Below are positions 1 through 5,318 of a stretch of 8,571 nucleotides of DNA, in pieces. Each line of letters starts with the position of its first letter. Position 1 is the first letter of the stretch. The notes under the pieces are model-generated. The model did no database searches. It was given only the letters and a program-made list of their open reading frames with translations, and was not told the origin of the DNA. A program made the position numbers and the translations under genes. The DNA is from an uncultured Eubacteriaceae bacterium (GTDB lineage Bacteria > Bacillota > Clostridia > Eubacteriales > UBA1433), in NCBI GenBank assembly GCA_937914785.1, contig CALGIV010000025.1:1-8571 (forward strand). Direction: 5' to 3'.

Positions 1-288
1 GGACATATCCGCACTTTTTTCATCTGAATCCTTCTTAAAAGGCGTCGGAACAGCAATAATATACACATCTGAAGGTTCCAGTTGTGCTGCCGCCTTAAAT
101 CGGCCGGCCTTTTGTACCGATGCAAACACTTCCTGCAGGCCCTGCTCTTTAATATGAATGCAACCGGCATTCAGCTTATCTATGACAGCCTTATCCGTAT
201 CGTATCCATACACCATATGTCCATTCATCGCAAGGACAATAGCCGTAGGAAGACCAATATAACCTAATCCAATAACGCTAACCTTCAT
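1..288 (-). CDS. wecC: UDP-N-acetyl-D-mannosamine dehydrogenase, WecC-like (N-terminal 96 residues; gene continues past left edge)
   Basis: Partial gene; only the NAD-binding N-terminus is present. The translation opens with MKVSVIGLGYIGLPTA, a Rossmann glycine-rich loop (GLGYIG), followed by an acidic end of beta-2 (YGYDTDKAV), then IHIKEQGL near residues 45-52 and IAVPTPFKKDSDEKSADMS near 78-96. The GYIGLPTA loop and the AVPTPFK...DMS block are typical of the UDP-ManNAc dehydrogenase (WecC) branch rather than UDP-glucose dehydrogenase, whose loop is usually GYVGL. The family oxidises UDP-ManNAc to UDP-ManNAcA with two NAD+ in the cytoplasm. The ATG has a GGAG eight bases upstream, inside the end of the preceding glycosyltransferase gene, and the two genes overlap by 11 bp, implying translational coupling. 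Related nucleotide-sugar 6-dehydrogenases cannot be excluded without the C-terminal half. Confidence 0.82.
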   Translation of the reverse strand, partial: MKVSVIGLGYIGLPTAIVLAMNGHMVYGYDTDKAVIDKLNAGCIHIKEQGLQEVFASVQKAGRFKAAAQLEPSDVYIIAVPTPFKKDSDEKSADMS

Positions 289-1024
289 TTCGTTTTCTCC
301 ATTTGACAATCCAGGTATAAATCATAAACTGCAATAAAAATCCGTATCGTTTCACCCTGCCCGGTTGTGCTACCATACGGTAAAGCCACTCTAAATTGAG
401 TCGAATCATCCATTTCGGCGCCCTTTTAGCCTGCCCTGAAATGACGTCAAAAGAGCCGCCAACACCCACAAACAAACGAATATTCGTTAAATCATTCTTA
501 TACTGATAAATAAATTCTTCCTGAGCCGGACTACCCAGGCCGACAAATAAAATCTTTGCTCCAGACAGTTGAATCTTATCGACAACCTTCGCCGCATTTT
601 GATCATATCCGTTATTATAACCTACTATTGGTATCATTTCAAACTTCTTTTTCAGCTCACCGACTGCACCGCTCACCGACTCTTTCGCTGCGCCGTACAG
701 GAAAATCGGCAGCTGATCCGTTTCAGCAATTTGACACCACTTTTCCATCAAATCTATTCCCGTAATGCGTTCTGAAATATGCTCACCAAACATCCGCGCA
801 GCGCGAATCAATCCAATTCCGTCCGGAATCAAAATGTCTGCACTCTTTAAAATACGTTTTATCTGAGCATCCTTTTTGGCAAGCATAACTTTATTGGGGT
901 TCATCGCAAAGATTACGTTCTGCTGATCTTTGCTGATATCCTCTCTGATGCCGTCTGCCAATTCATCTAAACTGCCGGCAAATATTTTATAACCGAAAAC
1001 ATCGGCTGTCTTTTCCAGATTCAA
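278..1024 (-). CDS. WecG/TagA/CpsF family glycosyltransferase (GT26)
   Basis: A 248-residue protein of the usual family length. Visible family blocks: AMNPNKVMLAKKD (40-52), ILIPDGIGLIRAARMFG (64-80) with the conserved Asp68 that matches the proposed catalytic Asp of TagA, ERITGIDLMEKW (85-96), PIFLYGAAKESV (106-117), FVGLGSPAQEEFI (160-172), FVGVGGSFDVISG (185-197), and the basic C-terminal LEWLYRMVAQPGRVKR (211-226) that sits at the membrane in this family. Members move ManNAc (TagA) or ManNAcA (WecG) onto undecaprenyl-PP-GlcNAc at the inner face of the membrane. The overlapping downstream UDP-ManNAc dehydrogenase favours a WecG-like ManNAcA donor, by inference. The start is TTG: no ATG or GTG lies in frame before residue 41, and GGAGGA sits 3 bases upstream, a rather short spacing. 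An ATG 11 bases upstream is out of frame and stops after four codons. Confidence 0.9.
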   Translation of the reverse strand: MNLEKTADVFGYKIFAGSLDELADGIREDISKDQQNVIFAMNPNKVMLAKKDAQIKRILKSADILIPDGIGLIRAARMFGEHISERITGIDLMEKWCQIAETDQLPIFLYGAAKESVSGAVGELKKKFEMIPIVGYNNGYDQNAAKVVDKIQLSGAKILFVGLGSPAQEEFIYQYKNDLTNIRLFVGVGGSFDVISGQAKRAPKWMIRLNLEWLYRMVAQPGRVKRYGFLLQFMIYTWIVKWRKRNEG

Positions 1025-1084
1025 CTCTCCTCCATCTTATTGATAAAAAATTACATTTCGACAGAAACTATGTAAACTTACGGT

Positions 1085-1113
1085 ATTATATCAAATTAAT
1101 GTTTCCTTAGCAA
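1085..1113 (-). promoter_or_regulatory. Promoter for the glycosyltransferase/dehydrogenase operon
   Basis: Read on the minus strand: -35 TTGCTA (1108-1113), 17-base spacer, -10 TATAAT (1085-1090), with TGA directly before the -10, making an extended -10 (TGnTATAAT). The transcript would start near 1078, about 55 bases before the TTG start codon. Confidence 0.75.
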
Positions 1114-1166
1114 CTTTCCATCCTAAATTACTACCTGTCTTAGCGCACCTCATAATAATTAAATAT

Positions 1167-1187
1167 AGTAGAATAACTTATTCTACT
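1167..1187. promoter_or_regulatory. Perfect 21-bp palindrome, probable operator
   Basis: Arms AGTAGAATAA (1167-1176) and TTATTCTACT (1178-1187) are exact reverse complements around one central C. The site lies between the divergent promoters, 54 bases upstream of the -35 of the minus-strand operon and about 60 bases upstream of the presumed -35 of the flavodoxin gene. No T-run follows, so it is not a terminator. The shape resembles a dimeric regulator site; it is not a standard Fur, PerR or Zur 7-1-7 box. The regulator is unknown. Confidence 0.5.
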
Positions 1188-1248
1188 CGCTTTCTTTGTC
1201 TTTTCCGATAACTGTATTTGCGATTGTAACTTTACTAAAAAACCACAA

Positions 1249-1277
1249 TAGCATCCGTCATTAAAATATGTTACACT
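1249..1277 (+). promoter_or_regulatory. Possible promoter of the flavodoxin-like gene
   Basis: Extended -10 TGT-TACACT (-10 hexamer 1272-1277), with a poor -35 (TAGCAT, 1249-1254) 17 bases upstream. Transcription would begin near 1284. That lies after the in-frame ATG at 1279 and so supports the ATG at 1315 as the real start. Confidence 0.35.
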
Positions 1278-1314
1278 TATGCCATATATAAGGAAAAGAA
1301 AGGAAATAAACTCA

Positions 1315-1737
1315 ATGAAAATTGAAGTACGCTGCTATTCGCGCGGCGGCGGTACGGCAAAAATTGCAAACGCGATTGCCGACGAAGCCGGCTGCCTCGT
1401 CAATATGATGGATGATAAGTTAGATGGCGCCGTAGATTTAATGTTTCTGGGCAGCGGTGTCTACGCAGGAAAAATGGGACGCCCGGTCTACGAATTTATT
1501 GAAAAACTATCTGCAGAATACACTGGCAAGATCATCTTATTCGCAACGGCAACGAGCATTGAAAGCGCTCTGAAAACCTGTCAGACAGTTGCGGCATTGC
1601 TTCGCGAAAAGGGCTTTAATGTCGATGAGGAATCTTTCCAATGTCCGGGTAAGTTCCTGTTGGCGAACAGAAGCCGTCCAGACCAGGGCGATATTGGTCA
1701 TGCCGCTTCTTTTGCGAAGAAAATGATGCAGAAATAA
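1315..1737 (+). CDS. Small flavodoxin-like protein
   Basis: A 140-residue protein, the length of a short-chain flavodoxin. Strand 1 and the phosphate loop read EVRCYSRGGGTAKIANAIA (4-22), fitting the flavodoxin pattern S-x2-G-x-T-x3-A (Ser9, Gly12, Thr14, Ala18) that binds FMN phosphate. LMFLGSGVYAGKMGRPVYEFI (42-62) corresponds to strand 3 and the first isoalloxazine loop, with Tyr50 a candidate stacking residue. KIILFATATS (72-81) is strand 4. The likely role is cytoplasmic electron transfer, or a flavodoxin-fold accessory protein; the partner is unknown. The ATG at 1315 is chosen because AAAGGA lies about 10 bases upstream and the protein family begins at MKIEV. An in-frame ATG at 1279 has no Shine-Dalgarno and sits upstream of the predicted transcript start. 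The gene appears monocistronic, with a terminator 60 bases downstream. Confidence 0.8.
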   Translation: MKIEVRCYSRGGGTAKIANAIADEAGCLVNMMDDKLDGAVDLMFLGSGVYAGKMGRPVYEFIEKLSAEYTGKIILFATATSIESALKTCQTVAALLREKGFNVDEESFQCPGKFLLANRSRPDQGDIGHAASFAKKMMQK

Positions 1738-1796
1738 AAAACTTTCATCAATTTGATGGTTACAGATCAACAGGAAGAGTATCCTAACACCAGGAT

Positions 1797-1822
1797 GGTA
1801 TAGCACATTGCTATGCCTTTTT
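1797..1822 (+). terminator. Rho-independent terminator of the flavodoxin-like gene
   Basis: GGTATAGCA (1797-1805), loop CAT, TGCTATGCC (1809-1817): nine pairs with one G-T, then TTTTT (1818-1822). A smaller hairpin ATCCT...AGGAT (1781-1796) lies just upstream. Confidence 0.75.
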
Positions 1823-2185
1823 GGTACTTTTCTTTTATTATATCAGCTCTCGCCTGCAGACTTGTCCAGTACGCAGACGAATCCCCAAACTCGCTGTTTC
1901 GCTCTTGATAGGGATATATGCTCCAGAAAAGAGCTATAGAAAACAGTCTATCTCATATTGGCCTGTATATTCTGCTTTCTTTCATTCCGCATTAAACAGA
2001 ACGAAAAATCAGATAAGTAATTTATTTTAATATTTAATACTTTGGGATCATCCTACACAGGGTTTTCCAGTATAGGTAAAATCAAAGCAGGTTTATCCAG
2101 CCCTGAAGAAAATGAAGGATAGTCTGAATTTGGGTGACTTGCATGACCTTTGTTTCACATAATAAGCTGTGTAGCCACATCAATA
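1823..2185. other. AT-rich intergenic stretch, no gene recognised
   Basis: About 360 bases with no open frame that has a Shine-Dalgarno or a recognisable product. An open frame at 1821-2030 on the plus strand starts at a TTG inside the terminator T-run and has no ribosome site. The stretch holds two similar 14-mers exactly 30 bases apart (2057-2070 and 2087-2100; 11 of 14 positions match, both ending TCCAG). It may contain decayed sequence, but nothing here identifies a source. Confidence 0.4.
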
Positions 2186-2214
2186 TTGTCGATTTACTTT
2201 TTCCGGTGTATAAT
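2186..2214 (+). promoter_or_regulatory. Promoter of the lipoprotein gene
   Basis: -35 TTGTCG (2186-2191; 4 of 6 consensus), 17-base spacer, perfect -10 TATAAT (2209-2214). The leader would be about 67 bases. Confidence 0.6.
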
Positions 2215-2288
2215 AAAATCGATTGAGAAAGCCGACCCTTGTACTTCCTCATTAAAACTGACTAATATTATTTAATTTGGAGGTGAAA

Positions 2289-3053
2289 ATGAAACACAGG
2301 ACTTCAATATTATTTTTCTTTTGTGTCGCCATATTTTTACTGACTTCGTGTAGCTCACCTCAATATCAATACAATACTCTAACAACAGATAATAGCATTA
2401 ACAATTTATCGGAAATTCTGGTTACTGCAAATGTGCCGGAAGAAGATGTTGAGACGATTATCAATTATATCGAACTATATTGTACCGGTATTTATGCCAA
2501 TGATTCTTTAAACAGCGGCTGGCAAACTACTAACGTACTAAAAGAACTGTATGATTATACAGCTGCAATAAACAGCTATGCAGAGCAAGAATTTGACGAC
2601 CTGAATTGCAGACAAGCAGCTTTTATTCTTTACCACTCTTTCTTTTCATCTGCAGAAACAAATGAGCCAGAAATCCTTGATGAATGTCGACAATTACCTC
2701 AAAATATGCGATCCGAACAAAGCAACTATACTGTCCTATTCGGTTCTCTACCCTTAATAGATACAGTTGAGCGAACTGTCTTGAATTACTGGGAAGAAAA
2801 TGACGCTGTGTTCGCGAGAGAACAAATACAGCTCGTTTCATTGTGGGGTGCCAAAGAAGAAATAATACATAATTTACATGCCGGTATTTTGATCAATAAA
2901 GACGACAAAATTTATTTTTTTGAGAAAACGGACCCAATGACTCCTTATCAGTTAAGCATATTTGAGACAACGGATGATTTGAGAAATTATTTGCTTAACC
3001 GAACTGATGAATTTAGCGATATGACCGTGCTCATTGATGACCGAAGGCTGTAG
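2289..3053 (+). CDS. Putative lipoprotein, DUF4300-like
   Basis: A 254-residue protein with a lipoprotein signal: basic MKHR, a hydrophobic core (SILFFFCVAIFL, 6-17) and lipobox L18-T19-S20-C21, so Cys21 should be lipidated and the mature protein displayed outside the cytoplasmic membrane. The body resembles, from memory, DUF4300 proteins: YNTLT.. (28-32), NLSEILVTANVPEEDVETII (39-58), DLNCRQAAFIL (104-114), LFGSLPLIDTVE (150-161), HAGILINKDDKIYFFEK (197-213) and YLLNR (234-238). Its function is unknown. Conserved-looking Cys107 (NCR), His197 (HAGIL) and Glu212 could form a cysteine-peptidase-type site; this is inference. The ATG at 2289 lies five bases after GGAGG (2279-2283); the in-frame TTG at 2277 overlaps that site and is rejected. 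GC is visibly lower (about 33-38% on sampled lines) than in the SDR and three-gene operon (about 47-55%), suggesting acquisition. Confidence 0.65.
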   Translation: MKHRTSILFFFCVAIFLLTSCSSPQYQYNTLTTDNSINNLSEILVTANVPEEDVETIINYIELYCTGIYANDSLNSGWQTTNVLKELYDYTAAINSYAEQEFDDLNCRQAAFILYHSFFSSAETNEPEILDECRQLPQNMRSEQSNYTVLFGSLPLIDTVERTVLNYWEENDAVFAREQIQLVSLWGAKEEIIHNLHAGILINKDDKIYFFEKTDPMTPYQLSIFETTDDLRNYLLNRTDEFSDMTVLIDDRRL

Positions 3054-3096
3054 TTAGATCCAGATAATCCATAGAATATTTGCTCCATATTTATGC

Positions 3097-3138
3097 AAAA
3101 CCGTAGCGTTGCTTTTAGTTCAGCAATGCTACGGTTTT
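3097..3138. terminator. Strong bidirectional terminator between convergent genes
   Basis: Arms at 3097-3112 (AAAACCGTAGCGTTGC) and 3123-3138 (GCAATGCTACGGTTTT) form 16 pairs with one G-T, with a 10-base loop. The A-run on one arm and T-run on the other give a U-tract in both directions, so it can end both the lipoprotein gene (plus) and the SDR gene (minus). Confidence 0.9.
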
Positions 3139-3212
3139 ATTTGCCCTACAGTTTTCAGCCTGATTTCTGTATTTCCTTATAGCCAGAAATTTAAGATGAA
3201 AAGTTCTTTTGT

Positions 3213-3983
3213 TTAAATTGCCAGCCAACCACCGTCTACACTTAAGGTTTGTCCGGTCGTAAAATTAGAAGCATCTGAGGCCAGATAGATCAAGGCGCCG
3301 TCAAGCTCTTCCGGTTTGCCGAATCGCCCCATCGGGCAATACACCTGAATAAGTTTCAAAAACCCTTCATCTTCACCGACAGAAGCCGTCATTTCGCTCT
3401 CGAAATAAGACGGTGCAATCGCATTTACCGTAATACCGTGTTTGGCCCACTCTGCCGCAAGCTGTTTAGTCAACATCTGCACACCGCCTTTCGACGTACA
3501 ATAAGCAGAAATAGAAAGAGGCAGCATTCCGGCATTGCTGTGAATGGAACCGACGTTGACGATCTTGCCATATTTGTTTTTGATCATCTCTTTTCCAACT
3601 TCACGCGCAAAATAATATACTGCATTTAAGTTCGTATCGATAACCTTCAACCATTCTTCGTCCGTCTGTTCTTCTGCCGGTGCATTGCCGCCAACACCGG
3701 CATTATTGATCAGGATATCAATTCTGCCATAATGCTTGATAATATCCTCGACCGCATCCTTAATATTTTGACTTGCAGAAACGTCACAACGGAGCGCATA
3801 GCATTTGCCTCCCTTGTCTTCAATTTCTTTTTTCACTTCTTCAAGCCTTTCTACACGACGTGCCAAAATGGCGACATCTGCGCCGAATTCCGCCAACGTT
3901 TTGGCAAATTGCGCGCCCAGGCCAGACGATGCGCCTGTTACGAGCGCGACTTTTCCAGTTAAATCAAAAATATTCCGAGCCAT
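3213..3983 (-). CDS. SDR-family NAD(P)-dependent oxidoreductase, gluconate 5-dehydrogenase-like
   Basis: A 256-residue classical short-chain dehydrogenase. Cofactor loop TGASSGLG at 16-23; NNAG at 93-96; catalytic Ser146, Tyr161 and Lys165 (YCTSK) with Asn119 (DTNLNAVYYF), giving the complete N-S-Y-K tetrad. LARR at 40-43 after beta-2 suggests a preference for NADP(H), and CDVS (66-69) binds the adenine side. The tail FTTGQTLSVDGGWLAI is typical. The opening FDLTGKVALVTG and the overall pattern resemble gluconate 5-dehydrogenase and 2-deoxy-D-gluconate dehydrogenase types, but SDR substrates cannot be read reliably from sequence. The start is set by AGGAGG (3990-3995) six bases upstream of the ATG at 3983; a longer frame to 4022 would begin inside the promoter. 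Single gene, divergent from the ABC-type gene and ended by the shared terminator at 3097-3138. Confidence 0.9.
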   Translation of the reverse strand: MARNIFDLTGKVALVTGASSGLGAQFAKTLAEFGADVAILARRVERLEEVKKEIEDKGGKCYALRCDVSASQNIKDAVEDIIKHYGRIDILINNAGVGGNAPAEEQTDEEWLKVIDTNLNAVYYFAREVGKEMIKNKYGKIVNVGSIHSNAGMLPLSISAYCTSKGGVQMLTKQLAAEWAKHGITVNAIAPSYFESEMTASVGEDEGFLKLIQVYCPMGRFGKPEELDGALIYLASDASNFTTGQTLSVDGGWLAI

Positions 3984-4012
3984 AGAAAACCTCCTGTATT
4001 CTTTATAAATAT

Positions 4013-4018
4013 AGTATA
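4013..4018 (-). promoter_or_regulatory. Extended -10 of the SDR gene promoter
   Basis: Minus strand TGT-TATACT, an extended -10. No good -35 is visible in the A/T-only stretch upstream. The leader is about 23 bases. Confidence 0.55.
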
Positions 4019-4038
4019 ACATAATTTTTTTAATTAAT

Positions 4039-4057
4039 AATAATAATTTTCATTATT
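4039..4057. promoter_or_regulatory. Fur-box-like AT-rich inverted repeat (tentative)
   Basis: The 19 bases match the classical Fur consensus (GATAATGATAATCATTATC) at 14 positions, with the right half CATTATT nearly intact. It lies between two divergent genes, just upstream of the SDR -10. The surrounding sequence is so AT-rich that a chance match is quite possible. Confidence 0.22.
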
Positions 4058-4133
4058 GTTACTAAATATTATTTTACCAAAATTTATGAATTTCAATATT
4101 TCTTCAAGTCAATAAGATTAGGCTTGTTTAAAA

Positions 4134-4140
4134 AGGAGGT
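4134..4140 (+). promoter_or_regulatory. Shine-Dalgarno site that decides the start among three consecutive ATGs
   Basis: AGGAGGT is followed by ATG-ATG-ATG at 4141, 4144 and 4147. From the last base of GGAGG the gaps are 1, 4 and 7 bases. Only the third is in the usual range, so 4147 is taken as the start. Confidence 0.6.
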
Positions 4141-4146
4141 ATGATG

Positions 4147-4800
4147 ATGTCATTATTAAAATTAGAAGATGTCGGTTACTCTTATGGCGGAACGCAAATA
4201 TTAGAAGGGGTGAATTTAGAATTCGAGCCCGGTAAGGCCTACGCCATCGTCGGCGAAGCCGGCAGCGGTAAAGCGACGCTTTTATCTCTGTTGTCTCGAT
4301 ACTTCTCTCCAACTTCCGGTAAAATCTTTTTTAACGGCCGAAATGTCAACTCAATCAATAAATATGCTTACCGTACTAAGTATATTGGGATGATCTACCA
4401 GATGACCGACTTGCCAACGGCAATGACGGCGCTCAGCTATATCCTTCTGGCAATCGACATCGCCGATATCGACTGCGGGGACAGAATGGCCTATGCATAT
4501 ATGTTATTAAACAGCGTCGGCATTGAGCGCGAAGTTGCCAACAGAAGCATCGCGGCACTTTCAAAAGAACGACGTAAACGCGTGACGATCGCCAAAACTC
4601 TTTGTCACAATCCGCAGATAATTTTAACGGATACGCTCAGTGACGCTGCTGATAAGAATATGCTTCAAGATCTTGCCACACTGCTGCGCAAGCAGGCGGA
4701 CAATGGCAAATGTGTCATCACGCTCTCCGACTCCCCGCTGATCACCAAAGAAGTCGATGTCGTCTACGAATTAAAACCGGCGCGGCCGTTATATACTTAA
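4147..4800 (+). CDS. Degenerate ABC-type ATP-binding protein, probably unable to hydrolyse ATP
   Basis: A 217-residue protein with the layout of an ABC nucleotide-binding domain of the LolD/MacB/FtsE size. Retained: aromatic A-loop Tyr (YSYGG, 11-15), Walker A lysine in GEAGSGKAT (36-44), Q-loop Gln85 (GMIYQ) and Walker B Asp162 (IILTD). Altered: the Walker A Mg-binding Ser is Ala43; the signature LSGGQ reads LSKER (138-142); the catalytic Glu after Walker B is Thr163 (DTLSDAAD in place of DEPT...LD); the switch His is replaced in TLSDSP (192-197) by Ser or Asp. The frame is intact with a strong ribosome site, so this looks like selected change rather than decay. No permease gene lies beside it: the upstream gene is divergent and a terminator follows directly. 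It may bind nucleotide without turnover, act as a regulatory or scaffold subunit, or pair with a distant permease; these are inferences. Confidence 0.85.
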   Translation: MSLLKLEDVGYSYGGTQILEGVNLEFEPGKAYAIVGEAGSGKATLLSLLSRYFSPTSGKIFFNGRNVNSINKYAYRTKYIGMIYQMTDLPTAMTALSYILLAIDIADIDCGDRMAYAYMLLNSVGIEREVANRSIAALSKERRKRVTIAKTLCHNPQIILTDTLSDAADKNMLQDLATLLRKQADNGKCVITLSDSPLITKEVDVVYELKPARPLYT

Positions 4801-4818
4801 GAACGTTTGTTCTTTTTT
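4799..4818 (+). terminator. Short terminator after the ABC-type gene
   Basis: AAGAAC (4799-4804, overlapping the stop codon), loop GTTT, GTTCTT (4809-4814), with T-run 4813-4818. The stem is only six pairs, so it is probably weak and backed up by the larger hairpin at 4836-4866. Confidence 0.5.
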
Positions 4819-4820
4819 GC

Positions 4821-4848
4821 TTGACAAGCTTCTGCAAAGTGCTATACT
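4821..4848 (+). promoter_or_regulatory. Consensus promoter of the three-gene operon
   Basis: Perfect -35 TTGACA (4821-4826), 16-base spacer, -10 TATACT (4843-4848) preceded by TGC (extended -10). Transcription should start near 4855, about 35 bases before the first ATG. The -10 lies inside the inverted repeat at 4836-4864. Confidence 0.85.
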
Positions 4849-4866
4849 GAATGTATAGCACTTTTT
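4836..4866 (+). promoter_or_regulatory. Perfect 12-bp inverted repeat over the -10: operator and/or upstream-gene terminator
   Basis: Arms AAAGTGCTATAC (4836-4847) and GTATAGCACTTT (4853-4864) are exact complements with a 5-base spacer, followed by T-rich sequence (4862-4866). Transcripts reading through from the ABC-type gene would fold it into a terminator. Transcripts from the nested promoter start after the left arm and cannot. Its place over the -10 also suits a repressor site. Confidence 0.65.
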
Positions 4867-4889
4867 ATATTAAAGGCAGGTAAAGAGAT

Positions 4890-5318
4890 ATGCAGTCCAT
4901 ATATCAATCCGCCGAGCGCGTCATCGCCGGACAGGATACCGCTTTTATCGGCTCCGTCAACGAAGATGGCTATCCGACGATCAAGGCGATGCTTCCGCCG
5001 CGGCTCAGAGAAGGCTTGAAATTTTTTTACTTTTCGACGAACACCTCTTCGACGCGCGCTGCACACTTTATAAAAAACGAAAAGGCCTGCGTCTATTTCG
5101 CAGACAGACAACTCTTTCGCGGTGTAATGCTGCTCGGTAAAATGGAAGTGCTGCAAGATATGCACCATAAACAGCTGCTCTGGCAAGACGGCGATACGCT
5201 GTACTACCCGCTGGGTGCCACAGACCCGGATTATTGCGCACTGCGCTTTACCGCGCTGAGCGGCCGCTATTATCAGGATTTTAAAAGCGTAAATTTTAGT
5301 ATTGAAGGAGGCGCATAA
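4890..5318 (+). CDS. Pyridoxamine 5'-phosphate oxidase-family (FMN-binding split-barrel) protein
   Basis: A 142-residue protein with the fold signature of small FMN-binding split barrels of the general-stress-protein-26 type. The opening is a helix plus TAFIGSVNEDGYPTIKAM (17-34), the usual first two strands. FFYFSTNTSSTRAAHF (45-60) is the FMN-phosphate segment, matching the family's wTnt-S-K-like motif with Arg56 in place of Lys. CVYFADRQLFRGVMLLGKMEVLQD (67-90) forms the later strands. The conserved WQDG (98-101) and YY-P are typical of the C-terminal part. Such proteins are cytoplasmic dimers that bind FMN, F420 or haem; the substrate is not predictable. It is the first gene of a three-gene operon: its stop codon overlaps the next ATG by one base (TAATG). 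The ribosome site is modest (AGG at 4878-4880 or AAAGAG at 4882-4887). Confidence 0.85.
   Translation: MQSIYQSAERVIAGQDTAFIGSVNEDGYPTIKAMLPPRLREGLKFFYFSTNTSSTRAAHFIKNEKACVYFADRQLFRGVMLLGKMEVLQDMHHKQLLWQDGDTLYYPLGATDPDYCALRFTALSGRYYQDFKSVNFSIEGGA

Noticed and set aside
82..267. Plus-strand open frame over the dehydrogenase start
   Set aside because: Antisense shadow of the WecC-like gene; no ribosome site.
1745..1757. Inverted repeat CATCA-ATT-TGATG just after the flavodoxin gene
   Set aside because: Five-pair stem without a T-run; the real terminator is the hairpin at 1797-1822.
1537..1806. Minus-strand open frame over the flavodoxin gene
   Set aside because: Antisense shadow that also runs through the terminator hairpin; no promoter or ribosome site seen.
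1821..2030. Plus-strand open frame in the intergenic stretch
   Set aside because: Starts at TTG inside the terminator T-run, has no Shine-Dalgarno, and its product resembles nothing I recognise.
2057..2100. Two similar 14-mers 30 bases apart as a CRISPR-like or operator repeat
   Set aside because: Only two imperfect copies (11 of 14), no third unit and no associated genes.
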